This document shows positions 34,202 through 44,345 of a stretch of 64,000 bases of DNA, piece by piece. Within the stretch, counting starts at the first letter, position 1. The number at the start of each line of letters is the position of its first letter. The notes below the pieces were generated by a model. It ran no database searches. It was not told the origin of the DNA and was given only the letters and a program-made list of their open reading frames with translations. The DNA lies in assembly GCA_023375675.1 (NCBI GenBank), contig JALQBC010000019.1, forward strand, positions 716,188 to 780,187. Reading direction: 5' to 3'. Source of the stretch: Cytospora piceicola. Its lineage: Eukaryota; Ascomycota; Sordariomycetes; Diaporthales; Cytosporaceae. A program made the translations under genes and the position numbers.

Positions 34202-35849
34202 CTATAGATCATCGAGGTCTTCAAGGTCAGCAGGCCATGCCGATGGCACAAGGGGACAGTGGCCAGGTCGTTTGAAAATAGAGACATTCCTCTCCCAAGG
34301 GTCATCCTCCAGTAGCACAGTGGGTTCGCTTAAAGACCAGCTCTCGTAACCAAAACAGACACCTGCTGTAGCAAAGAGCTCCGGTATCGCCACTTCATCA
34401 ACTTCTTGCAGTATGCTTACATCGCATACAACGCGCTCTAGCGAACCAAATTGACTATCACCCTGACCAGCAGCATTTTCCGCGAGGTGAAATAAGGCAT
34501 TTGCGAGCCTGTCTGGGGCCGCACCGCGCCTCCCTCCTGCCAACTTGACCGTTCTGACGTTAGGAGGTAGTAACCGCGTCAATAAATCCGTATCAGCCGT
34601 TGCCGGTTCCTCTGGACTGCATATTGAGCATGTACTGATGAACATATCTTCAAGAGCGTCAAACTTGGTTAAGGTGTCTGTGCCAGTAAGAGGTTGAGCC
34701 CATCCACCTTCCAATTTGGCGAGAGCGCCTTGATTGCAACGAGCTTGGAAGCTCTGGCGGAATCGAAGATCGAAGTGCAGCGACTTCAATGTAGCTCTGA
34801 ATTTGAAAAGGTAGCGGAGAAGATGGTCGGTAGACTGGCGTTGATTAACGTGAGCTGTTGAAGTGTCGCACGATATCGTCTTTATCAATATACGGGTAGC
34901 TGGCCTCATGGACAAATGTCTCTAGACCAGGGGCGCAGGCTGATAGAAGTGCTCCGAAGGACTTGTCTGTTAGTTCGCTTTGGGTAATGCGCAGATGTCG
35001 TAAGTACAACCTATCCTCTCCTATACGTAGCATAGATGAGCCACACATATGGAGATTCAGTGTTTCCAGCCCGTAAGATGCTACTTCCAATATCCCGCTG
35101 GCATGGTGATCCAGGCTGAAATATGTCAGCCCTGCTGAACGACAGCAGATATCCAGCGTCTTAAGTCTCGATAACAGTCCCGGTCTTGTAGGAGCTAGGG
35201 TCTGAAGAGCTTGAGCTGGGATACCACCGGTATGTCCTGTCACCTGAAGACTAAGACGATCGAGATTCGGGACCAAAGCGAGCACAACCCCGAGTAGCTT
35301 TAGGGCGTCGGTCTGTAGCCGACCAGCCTTTTTCAACATTTCTTGAAAGGGTGCGGTATACTCTGCTACGTTGAAGTTGAGGTGATCCAGAACACGTGCT
35401 GCGTTGTTCAAGGCCGAGTTAACCTCATCCGGTTCGACGTGGCGGCATAGGTACGGATGCACATAGATACGCCTAATCAAGGCAGCCAGGTCCGGTCGTC
35501 CAAGTAAAGTGCGCAGAAAGGCAGAGAGCCGGCGGTCCCACGAGAAGGCGCTAGATTTCCAAGAGTTGCCGTAGCCGTAGAGGAAAGTATGGTGAAGAAT
35601 CGGCTGTGCTAGGGATAGGAAGCGTCGCGAGACTAGGCACATGGAATGGAGGCCTCGAGTATGATCGTTGGAATACCACGAAGGACTGCCCGGGACCTGT
35701 TCCTGTCCTTTACCCCCTGCTCCTCCCTTATATGCTCGAAAATAGCCGTCGGGAGTATCGTAGTCATACTCGCCGGTGCAATGTAGACAGAGACGTCCGA
35801 GAACTGACATCAAGATCTCGTCGGGGAAACCGGCAAGGTTGGGCGCCAT
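34202..35849 (-). CDS. F-box/LRR-like protein, two exons or frameshifted
   Basis: From ATG 35849 the protein starts LAGFPDEILMSVLGRL (residues 4-19), the first F-box helix, and continues MCLVSRRFLSLAQPILHHTF at about 69-88, the second half. A 45-residue Gly-rich, acidic insert separates them. The rest has leucine-rich, repeat-like segments (LKTLDICCRSAG, LETLNLHMCG) as in F-box substrate receptors of SCF ubiquitin ligases. The first frame stops at 34847, while the next frame continues coherently to 34202. A 37 nt intron at 34871-34835 (GTGCGA..CTCAC..CCAG) would join them into about 536 residues. Such an intron is unusually short with a weak donor, so a one-base frameshift making a pseudogene is the alternative. 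A 62-codon upstream frame (35998-35810) overlaps the start. Confidence 0.65.
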
Positions 35850-36240
35850 GATGAGTTCGCGTAAGATTGTTTCCCTGAAGGGTAACTAGGTATTTCTTCA
35901 AAGTTGTTGACAAAGATACCTAGGTACTTTCGACGTTTGCGTAGGAAAGTAAGACGATCCAGAGCAGGACACATCGAATAGAGCAACTTGACTGCCATTG
36001 TACACTATTTACAATAGGCGTGGGGAGCTCCCTTATATAGACCATATCAGAAGCGAGCTCCACAATGGAGTGGACCCAGATATGCCCAGATACGTGACAG
36101 GAAGGAAGATACCACAGTGTTAGAGGCTTACAGAGAATACCCTATAAAAAAAGAAGCCAGGTAAAGAACATAGGAACAAACAAGATAGGAAGTGAAGGAG
36201 CTCAGATCAGCTTCAGTTATAGAGGTCCTTTCTGTTTTAC
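35850..36240 (-). promoter_or_regulatory. Probable promoter and leader of the F-box gene
   Basis: A TATATAAGG box on the minus strand lies at about 36040-36032. Between it and the F-box start is an upstream ATG (35998) opening a 62-codon frame that overlaps the main start codon, which could dampen translation. Confidence 0.4.
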
Positions 36241-36684
36241 TTTATTTCGTTTTATATGCGGAAATCAGGCTCTAATTTTCAAATAGCCTGCCTACTTAAG
36301 TAGTAACCTGTACTAAATCCCAGTCTTCTTTTAAAGATGCTTATTTCAGGGGTTCCTAGCTATAAATTACATATATAACTAACTACTGCCTTATAATTAA
36401 AGAATACAGTGCCTAACTTTATAATAAGAAAACGATAAAAAATACCTTTAAGCGAATTTTAAGTAATAAAAACTAAATATACTTTTTACTAAGAAGGTTA
36501 TTATTTAATTTAAAAAGTAAGTAAGTATAAAAGAAACTATTATTTAAAGATTATATATATTATATATATTAAAACTTCGAATTATCTTTTAATTAGTATT
36601 AAACTAATTTATTATAATAATATATTATAGCTTAAAGAAATTAAATATTTATTTAATAAATTTAATGTTATTAAACTTAATATC
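36241..36684. other. RIP-mutated AT-rich DNA, no gene
   Basis: Abrupt shift to AT-rich sequence poor in CA and TG. No motif identifies the ancestral repeat. Confidence 0.6.
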
Positions 36685-36898
36685 TGTGGAAGATACGTTA
36701 GGGTATAGTGTTTTATTGTGCTGTTTGGGTATGTTTCTTTCTAAAAGTAAACTATCTAAAGGGCCCTGCAGAATCCCCGAGGTAACCAGGCATTCTGCCG
36801 GGCGGTAAGTATTCTGCCAGGCGGTCAGGCACAGCCGGCAGGCACGCAGCCGGCAGGCAGTCTGCAGAAAGGGCCTGGACCCTATGTGCGCTACTACA
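36685..36898 (+). mobile_element. Solo LTR of the element C family, well preserved
   Basis: 214 bp from TGTGGAAGATACG to GCGCTACTACA, flanked by a perfect 5 bp duplication ATATC (36680-36684 and 36899-36903). It keeps TG..CA ends and GC-rich words that are mutated in the LTRs of element C. It is 21 bp longer because of a local duplication around CATTCTGCCGGGCGG. It has the same strand orientation as the LTRs at 17838 and 25201. Confidence 0.9.
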
Positions 36899-37424
36899 AT
36901 ATCTACTTATAATAAGCCTTTTTAAATATATATAATAGTAAAAAGATCTATTTAAAAATCTTTATTCTTTTCTTTTTATACTTTAGAATATAACCTTTTA
37001 AATACCTAATTACTATTATATTATAATTTAGCTATTAATAGAATTTAACATTATATTTAATATACTTTAATTCTTATAACTCTTAAGCTATAAACTTTAG
37101 CTTTAAAGCTGAAATCTAATAAATTAAACAGTCTTTACTTAAAAGCCTTTACTTTTAACCTACTTTTAATTTAATAATTCTTTTTAGAAGTCTTAAGGAT
37201 TTAATTAGCTAAAATAAATAAGAGATTATAGTATTACTTAATACTTATTAAATAAAATCTTTAACTAATAGTAAGTTCTATACTATATTATTATGCTATA
37301 TATATATATATATATATATCTATATATATATATATACTATATATAATGTAAGTTATTTATAAATGAAAATAAATAGTTTAAGTTACTTACATGCTTATTT
37401 AAAAGCTATAATAGACTAATAAAA
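36899..37424. repeat. AT-rich RIP-mutated DNA with (TA)n microsatellite
   Basis: A nearly pure TA tract lies at about 37295-37346. The rest is AT-rich with no recognisable coding content; the word order at 36904-37030 loosely resembles an A-type LTR interior (GAAGTTC-like runs) but too weakly to call. Confidence 0.5.
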
Positions 37425-37860
37425 TGTACCTATTAGGGGACATCTAGGTATAGTTATGCTATATAAGGCGGTGCATGCTATGCAGACGTAACATCCTATG
37501 TTATTATTATATAGTATGTCGATTTAGCATAGTATGTTAGTGTTTAGCGTGTCCTAATCGGGACGTTTTTTAGGTAAAGTCTTTAAAAAAAACAAAAAAA
37601 AACCCACTTAATAAGTAATTAAACTTAAACCCTTAAACCCTGCTAGCGCTAACAGCTACCAATAAAATCTACGAAACTATCTACTAGACTATACTACCAA
37701 TCACATAATACAAAATCGATTGAATAGTATCAGCATATATAGGAGATAAGGGCCCTGAAATAAATAACACTAACCTATTTTAGATACGCTAATCAACATG
37801 CCATGCTAAATCAACATGCCATACCAGATTTAACATGCCATGTACCTCCGTACATACCAT
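37425..37860. repeat. Inverted arrays of an AACATGCCAT-type repeat
   Basis: Three near copies of AACATGCCAT(G/A) lie at about 37795-37842. Their reverse complement in altered form (TTAGCATAGTATGTTAG) lies at about 37514-37543. ATTAGGGGACAT at about 37433 and GTGTCCTAATC at about 37550 form a smaller inverted pair. This looks like one or two small decayed terminal-inverted-repeat elements between the solo LTR and the transporter gene. Confidence 0.4.
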
Positions 37861-37896
37861 AACTGTATCGTATATATTCTCCTACGGGTATCCGAC

Positions 37897-39857
37897 TCAG
37901 CCTTGCACAATCACAGCTTCATCCTGACTACTCTTCTCATCCGGAACTTTCTTAGGAGCTAGCCTACCAACACCAGTCGGGGCCAGTGCACAAAGAAATG
38001 TAACGCCAAACAATGCAATGGCCAAGGCCCAGCTTGCGTGCAGGCCGTCAAGGTACGCGAGGCGCGCTCCACGAAGTAAGTCACCCTCGAACACTCCTTC
38101 TAGGCCGGCAGCGCCGACGCTCATCACACCATGCCCATCAACCCCTCCCATGTACCCAGGGGCGTTGTTGAGGATGACGTTCTTCAGAATGGCATCTGTC
38201 GCACCGACTCCGTAGGCAGCAGAGACGAACTGGAAGACTGGGACAGCATGTTAGCACGAGATCTTTATTTGTATGGATACGGCCGCTGGTGATTATAGCT
38301 TACAGAGCACTGTAGATAAAGTGACGGCCGAGTCCGATACGGTGCTTGTTGCACCTGCAAGGATGACAGGGATCTGCACCGAAAGACCTGTGCCAATACC
38401 ATACAGGATCTGGTAGCCGATGACTGGACCCAGGCCGGTATTGAGCCCAAAAGTGTAGATCAAACCGCTTCCTACCGTGACAAATAAAGAGCCGATCAAC
38501 AGGAATGCTTGGTAATTGTTGACCTTTCCGACCAGGGAAGATGAAACCACAGTACTCAGTGATGTGGATAAAATGGTCGGTATGACCTTGACACCACTAA
38601 TCAGCGGGCTGTCTCCAGCGATAGACTGGAAGTAGATAGGCAAATTGTAGATCAGAGAGAAGTTAGCGGCATTCAGGCTGTATGCGGATGTCTGTTAGTC
38701 CTCTAATCCCCTCAAATACCCACAGAAGGACGTTATCAGTCACTTACAAGAAGATGAAGCCACAGCAGGCAGCAACAGCGCGTCTGCGTATGATCCGTGG
38801 GGCAACTAGAGCCTTTTCGCCCTGAAACCACTCAACACAAAGCCAAGCAATAGTCAAGACGGCCCAAAGGATCAGCAAGGCGATAATAGCCCCCGAGTCC
38901 CATGCCCTGGAGACACCACCCCATTGTAGCGCCAGGAAGAAGCAGATGAGACTGGCAAGAAGCAACACAAGACCCGGCAGGTCAAAGTTAACGATGTTCT
39001 CCATGAACCCCATCTTGGAGTGGTTCTTGGCGTGTTCCGGTGTACGGAATAGGAGCAAGGTAAGTACAGCAAGACCGCCGATGGGGAGATTGATGTAGAA
39101 GCACCATCGCCACGTAACACTTTCGGAGAAGACACCACCAAGAAGAGGCCCCACCACGCTGGCAAGACTGAAGGTTGAGCCGAGGAGACCGATGACTATC
39201 GGTACCTTAGCCGGACGCGCGACGAAAGCGGCAATGGTGTAGCAGCCACCCGTCAGACCTGCACCGCCCGCTCCTTGTATGGCACGACCGATGACCAGCG
39301 CCACACTTGTAGGCGCCAGCGCGCATACGAGACTTCCTACTTCAAAGATTGCAATGGAGGTAAGGAAGACAAGGCGTAATGAATAGTGCTTGTATGCCTT
39401 GCCCCACATGGACTGGAACGACGCCAGCGTCAAGAAGAACGCACTGCCGTACCATCCAATGTCCTCCATGCTGCCAAATTCAGACGTGATGCGCGGAATG
39501 GCCGTAGCAATGATGCTCTGTATGAAGTAGATGGTTAGCCTGGGTCAATCACCCATGCAACTCCTGCCGCCAGACGAGCGTCCCAAGTAGAGAAATAATT
39601 GAGCTTACCATGTCCAAGGCGACGAGGAACATACTCAACAACAGACCACCAACGATCAGAACCAGGATGATGCCTGAAGGGTAATGAATCTCAGGTTTTC
39701 GAACCGTCGATGCGGTGTGGGTATCATTGCTTGCATCTTTGTCCTCAGGCTGCGAAGGACGAGCAGCGTCCACCTGACCCCCTTGCAAGGAGATTATACC
39801 AGGGTCCATATCGGCCATCGCAGGCAGGTTCGAATGTAATACCGGCGCAAGAGTCAT
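37897..39857 (-). CDS. MFS drug-efflux transporter, 14-TM DHA type
   Basis: Four exons: 39857-39609, 39517-38748, 38677-38304 and 38237-37897. Introns of 91, 70 and 66 nt have GTAAGC, GTAAGT and GTAAGC donors and CAG acceptors, and the joined frame is exactly 578 codons (577 residues). The first helix leads into LDMSIIATAIPRIT, the motif of the 14-helix drug:H+ antiporters; GWYGSAFFLT and GRAIQGAGGAGLTGG follow as further conserved loop and helix motifs. An N-terminal cytoplasmic tail of about 60 residues is polar. Relatives include the TOXA/AflT-type pumps in toxin and secondary-metabolite clusters, located in the plasma membrane. The neighbouring AflR-like regulator supports a cluster-specific pump. 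A possible TATA (TTTATAAA) on the minus strand at about 39890-39880 is close to the ATG. Confidence 0.92.
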
Positions 39858-40484
39858 TACACAGGTAATATGCCCAGTTTATAAAAGACTGTTGACCACG
39901 TTTATCAATGGCCGTACAATGATACCAAGGAATCGGCAGGGGCTTGGTCGGCAGCAGTTAATAAAAGATAAAGGGCCTGCTGAAAAGGATACCACCTGGG
40001 CGAGCGCCGTGCGAAAGGATTCGTGAACATTTGAAAGGTCACTCAAACGAGATTATATACGTCGACAGGTTGGTTTGCAAAGCAAAAATGGGTTTAAGGT
40101 GTACACAAAAAAGAGTTACTCCAATTAGGGAGCATAGGGGGTTCGACACAACTCGCAGTGTATACATCATACTTCCTGCCAACACATGTCGAAATGTACC
40201 CGGTGCAGCAGTCTCTGTTTGATGTTGGTATGCGACAGTAGCCCCTGGTTGCTGATTAAAAGTACCCGAGTACGTGTTGAAAAGTACCCGGTTGCAAGGT
40301 GTAAGTGCCCGTCCGAAATCCATCGAATGGAAGAGGGCTTACCTACTTCACGTCACGTCTAATTTAATATGAGCAATCGCAGTCGCCGAGGTGCTTCGAC
40401 ATACAATAGGGCTGACATCAAGTTACCGATACCAAAGGCAACACTGCATGATTCTTTTCCCCCAGCGGAAGATCCGTGTCCGTC
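39858..40484. promoter_or_regulatory. Divergent promoter region with repeated GTACCCG
   Basis: Lies between the transporter (leftward) and the small AflR-domain gene (rightward). The heptamer GTACCCG occurs three times within 95 bp, at 40197-40203, 40262-40268 and 40284-40290, twice as AGTACCCG. It could be an operator of the regulator next door; this is inference. A 39-codon frame at 40370-40489 leads up to the next gene in another phase. Confidence 0.4.
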
Positions 40485-41135
40485 ATGACATGTGACTGCA
40501 CGGACCAGACGCTGCGGATCGTCACCGCCATCCACGAGTGCACTTATCCCCCCTCATCCGACGGCAACAATAACAATACCAACAACAACCAACACAAAAT
40601 CTCGCTGGGTGATGTGCTCTGTACGGGCCGCCTACTGGTGCGCAACTGGGAGCGGCTCAACGGCTGCTTCAATGTGAGCACCCACCTAGACACCGCTATG
40701 CTTCGGACGATAGCAGAGGCGGCAGACAGCCTCCTAAGGCTATACGATATAGTGGGTGTGTCAGCCGGCATCTTCCCCGCCATCGAGCAGGGCAGCACCG
40801 ACCGCGAGCGAGGAGGCACGGGGACGAGCCGGATGATGACCAGCAGCAGCCCCCGCACAATAATCACGCCATCCTACTCTTCCGCAACGGGCGATACAGC
40901 CCTGGTCACGGTCCAGCAAGCCACCTACCTTGGTACCCACGCCCTTGAACAGGACGAGGCCGTTATCGTGGGCCGCGAATCCCTGCGTCATTCCATCCTG
41001 CTGCTTGGCGAGGTCCTTCACGATATCAGCAAGGATTTTGAGGACCTTGGAGGAGGCAATAATGAGGACCTGAGAGCTATACTGGACAGGAGCTCCACCG
41101 ATATGCTACGACTGCTCGGGCGCATCAATAATTAG
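40485..41135 (+). CDS. AflR-regulatory-domain-like protein without a zinc cluster
   Basis: 216 residues from ATG 40485; the frame extends to a GTG at 40476 but no further ATG. It opens CDCTDQTLRIVTAIHE, resembling the start of the C-terminal regulatory domain of AflR-type activators. Helical segments follow (VLCTGRLLVRNWERLNGC, MLRTIAEAADSLLRLYDIV, VGRESLRHSILLLGEVLHDI), in the same order as comparable segments in the regulator at 41232-42701. An Asn-rich run (about 28-38) and a Ser/Thr-rich linker interrupt it. There is no Cys6 cluster. It converges tail to tail with that regulator (96 bp between stops). It may be a stand-alone modulator or a relic that lost its DNA-binding exon: a pyrimidine-rich TTCTTTTCCCCCAG at 40454-40467 looks like a splice acceptor, yet no zinc-cluster exon is visible upstream. 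Confidence 0.55.
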   Translation: MTCDCTDQTLRIVTAIHECTYPPSSDGNNNNTNNNQHKISLGDVLCTGRLLVRNWERLNGCFNVSTHLDTAMLRTIAEAADSLLRLYDIVGVSAGIFPAIEQGSTDRERGGTGTSRMMTSSSPRTIITPSYSSATGDTALVTVQQATYLGTHALEQDEAVIVGRESLRHSILLLGEVLHDISKDFEDLGGGNNEDLRAILDRSSTDMLRLLGRINN

Positions 41136-41231
41136 GACTAACCAGCTCATATTAAAAAACCCAAACTATCCTTGGTTGCAGACCGGTGAAATTGTTGTCT
41201 TGACGTCTATATGTATTGTAGCTTCACCCTG

Positions 41232-42701
41232 TCAGTGCCCTGCCAGTTCGAGCCTGCCCCGTAGCATCTCTGCTCGTCTGTGCAAATTTTCCACCATGTA
41301 CGCCGTCGCATCTTGATTCAAGGCCCGGCTGCTCTTTACACTCCCAAGCAGTATGCTCCCATTCTCCGAGGCTGTATGTCTGTTCCTCTCGCGGCCGGGG
41401 CGGTCGTCCTGGCCCGCACCATCCATCAGGTAGTCCCTCAGGTCTCCGAGCATCTTCTCGAGGGCGCCCACGCGTTGCTTGAGGATCAACTTCATCACGC
41501 GGCTCTTCACCTCGGCGTCGACCTCATAATTGCCAATAGTCAACTCGCAGTTTGCCTCGGGCACCGGGCAGTGGATGTTGCGCGAGAAGGAACTCCGCAC
41601 CGAACGCTCGTACTGCCTCTCGTCCGCCTGGCTCGCAAACCCTTGCACTGACCCGTAGAGCCAAGGTGCGGTAATCCCTTGCGTTGCCAGGTCCATCGAG
41701 TGCGAGCTGACGGCTGCGCGGCGGAAGAGGTCCTCGAACAGGCCTGTTACGCGCTCGGCGAGTAAGCTGAGAACGAGCAGGCTCGAGCCGTGCGCGTCAA
41801 TGCAGCCCTGCGGGCTCCGCTCCCTTGGGGCCGTCGGACTGCTCACCATGTCGAGCTCGCGGGTTCCATGGCCTTGACAGGCGAAGATGCGTTCCTTGAG
41901 GAGCCTGGTGTCGCGTTCCGCTGACAGTATAACGTCGATACAGGGCGGACGCGGGCCTGTGTCAAGAGTCGCCTCAAGCTGCGTTAGACGATTGAGGATG
42001 GCGAGATAACAGTGGCCGGCTTCTCTTGTTGTTTGGTCGTCATTTGAGGAAGTGCTTTGTTCTTGTGTCCCAGTATGTGAATCGAGGTCGACAAGGGTGG
42101 CCAAGGGAGACGTCAGCAATCTCGGCTGCTGCCGCGTCAAGGCGGGTGGGCCGTCAAGATCGGGCAAAAATGGGAAGAATCCACTGTTGATAAATGATGC
42201 TGTCTTGGCTCTTTCCTCGAGAAATATGCCAGAAGGGGACCCAGTAAGCGTGTCATCCTCTGCTCCCAAGACCATTTTACCGCCGTACATCCTGTCGGAA
42301 CCGAGGCCACCGTTGTCTAGTCCGAAGGAGGGGCCGGTCCCAAACAGATCTTCCATGCCGCTCGGGGTATGACCTGTAGCCTGCGGGTGAATCACAAAGG
42401 CGGGACTGTGAGTAGTGGTGGTGTCATCTCGTCGTCGTTGGTATCCATGTGACTGAGAGTGAGACCGCGGAGTGGCGGCAGTGACCGGCGACGAGGAGGA
42501 TGTAATAAATGGCCTCTTTGGTCTCCCCATCCGCCGCAAAGGTGAATACACACAGTCGAGCCCGTTCTTCGAGCACCGGCGACATGATGGCTTGTCCTGG
42601 CTGCACTTAACCTTCAGATTCTGGCAGGCATCACACGACGTGCGGAGCCTCGTCACTCCTGTCTCTTGCGCCGGCATATTCACGTCTATATCCACGTTCA
42701 T
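41232..42701 (-). CDS. Zn2Cys6 transcription factor, AflR type
   Basis: 489 residues in one exon. The frame reaches a GTG at 42710, but the first ATG is at 42701. The zinc cluster, C-x2-C-x6-C-x6-C-x2-C-x6-C, uses Cys23, 26, 33, 40, 43 and 50; it is followed by the basic linker RRMGRPKR, as in AflR. The middle is Ser/Thr/Pro-rich. From about residue 225 comes the AflR-type regulatory region (CYLAILNRLTQLEATL, LLVLSLLAERVTGLFEDLFRRA, VMKLILKQRVGALEKML). Such proteins bind palindromic sites as dimers in the nucleus and activate clusters of secondary-metabolite genes. The transporter 1.4 kb away is a likely target. The gene ends the island: the RIP-mutated subtelomere begins about 150 bp upstream of its start. 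Confidence 0.9.
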   Translation of the reverse strand: MNVDIDVNMPAQETGVTRLRTSCDACQNLKVKCSQDKPSCRRCSKNGLDCVYSPLRRMGRPKRPFITSSSSPVTAATPRSHSQSHGYQRRRDDTTTTHSPAFVIHPQATGHTPSGMEDLFGTGPSFGLDNGGLGSDRMYGGKMVLGAEDDTLTGSPSGIFLEERAKTASFINSGFFPFLPDLDGPPALTRQQPRLLTSPLATLVDLDSHTGTQEQSTSSNDDQTTREAGHCYLAILNRLTQLEATLDTGPRPPCIDVILSAERDTRLLKERIFACQGHGTRELDMVSSPTAPRERSPQGCIDAHGSSLLVLSLLAERVTGLFEDLFRRAAVSSHSMDLATQGITAPWLYGSVQGFASQADERQYERSVRSSFSRNIHCPVPEANCELTIGNYEVDAEVKSRVMKLILKQRVGALEKMLGDLRDYLMDGAGQDDRPGRERNRHTASENGSILLGSVKSSRALNQDATAYMVENLHRRAEMLRGRLELAGH

Positions 42702-42850
42702 GCCTTTCACACTATTTCCTAACAGTTATTGTTAACTGGAATGAGGTCCCGTTCCAATTACCCCCTGCAGGCGGGGCCGGAGGTAGGGCGCTGATTAGCT
42801 AGTCCGGGGGCCTAGTTTTGGAACCGGCCTTCCACGCCGAGTTTAGCTCC
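42702..42850. promoter_or_regulatory. Short GC-rich promoter of the AflR-like gene at the RIP boundary
   Basis: GC-rich stretch with CCCCCTGCAGGCGGGG (about 42760-42776) that turns into AT-rich DNA within a few bases near 42850. Only this much promoter sequence appears free of RIP. Confidence 0.45.
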
Positions 42851-43170
42851 TAATTCAATAATTTAACCTAAATCGGAATCCTTACGAAAAGGGCTATAAA
42901 ACCCTATTTTTATTTATTTTTTATCTTATCAGAGGGGGTAGATATTCGAAACTCTAAGGTAAACCCTACGGATTCGCCCCCCACCCCCCCCGTTATAGCC
43001 CTAACCCTAGCCTTTTTTATAGCCCTGCTTTTTATTAATATAGTTTAATATATTATTATAATAACCCTAATTAATTAAAGCTTATTACTATAATAACCGC
43101 TACTATAAGAAGCTTATTATAAATATAGCTATAGTAAGTTTATTATAAAAGTAACGATTTTATAATTATT
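42851..43170. other. Start of RIP-mutated subtelomere; no gene
   Basis: AT-rich apart from a C-run (CCCCCCACCCCCCCC at about 42977-42991) and CCCTAACCCTAG at 43000-43011, two telomere-like units in inverse orientation. Confidence 0.5.
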
Positions 43171-44160
43171 TGTTAATAAGATTAAATAAATAAAATATAT
43201 TTTTATAATATATATTAAACGCTTTAAAACCTTATTTTTATTTTTCTTATATCTAATTTAATAGAATAAATATTAACTTTATTATATTAATAGTTTTATT
43301 ATAACTATTATATCTACTATTTTTAATATAATAAAACGATTTAAATATTTATAAAAAGCTAAAAATAAAATAAAGAAAACCTTATCGGTAGTTTTTTAAT
43401 ATTTAACTTAATATAATAAATATTATTATTATTATAGTAAATATTCTATTATAGCTACTATATCTATTATTTTTAATATAATAAAACGATTTAAGTATTT
43501 ATAAAAAGCTAAAAATTAAATAAAGAAAACCCTATTAGTAGTTTATTAATATCTAACTTAATATAATAGATATTAATATTAATATAGTATATATTCTATT
43601 ATAGCTACTATACTTACTATTCTTAATATAATAAAATAATTTAAATATCTATAAAAAGCTAAAAATAAAATAAATAAAACCTTATCGGTAGTTTTTTAAT
43701 ATCTAACTTAATATAATAGATATTATTATTACTATAGTAAATATTCTATTATAGCTATTATATATCTTATTTTTAATATAATAAAACAATTTAAATATTT
43801 ATAAAAAGCTAATATTAATAAGAATAAAACCTTAGTTTTATATTTTTAATACTTAAGTTAATATAAAAGATATTACTATAGTTAAAATAAGTATACTATT
43901 ATTATTATTATAATTTTTACTTTTAATATAATAAAATAATTTAAATATTCTTAAAAAGCTAAAATTAAAAAGAATAAAACTATATCTTTAGTTTTTTAAT
44001 ACTTACTTTAATAGAATATATATTACTATTATTATAAAAAACTAATTATTATAGCTATTATACTTACTATTTTTATTATATTAATATAATTTAAATATAT
44101 TTAAAAGCTAAAATTAAAAGAAATAAAACTATATTATTAACTATATAATATTTAAATATA
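43171..44160. repeat. 150 bp tandem array, six to seven copies
   Basis: The block TTTTAATATAATAAAACGAT and its variants start at 43321, 43471, 43621, 43771, 43921 and 44071, an exact 150 bp step. A weaker copy precedes at 43171. Units differ mostly by transitions. Confidence 0.88.
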
Positions 44161-44230
44161 TTATATTAAGGAAATAAGTAAGTAAATAAGTAAATATATA
44201 TATAAGTAATATATTATATAAATACTTTAA

Positions 44231-44261
<31 letters not shown>

Positions 44262-44345
44262 CTAAGTAAGTATATATATATAAGTAATATATTATATAAA
44301 TACTTTATTAAATAAGTAAGTAACTAAGTAAATAAGTAAGTGTTA
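44161..44345. repeat. (AAGT)n microsatellite
   Basis: AAGT/TAAG words with two copies of TATATATAAGTAATATATTA. Separates the 150 bp and 198 bp arrays. Confidence 0.75.

Noticed and set aside
34007..34207. 66-codon plus-strand frame
   Set aside because: No domain, no promoter signal, and it runs into the 3' end of the F-box gene.
37605..37640. CTTAAACCCTTAAACCC as telomere-like repeat
   Set aside because: Units do not match the telomere sequence of this chromosome and number only two.
41280..41651. 123-codon plus-strand frame
   Set aside because: Antisense shadow of the AflR-like regulator.
42702..42710. Earlier start of the AflR-like regulator
   Set aside because: It is a GTG; the ATG three codons later is the first real start.
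43000..43011. Interstitial telomere sequence CCCTAACCCTAG
   Set aside because: Only two units; may be chance beside a C-rich run, too short to claim a former chromosome end.
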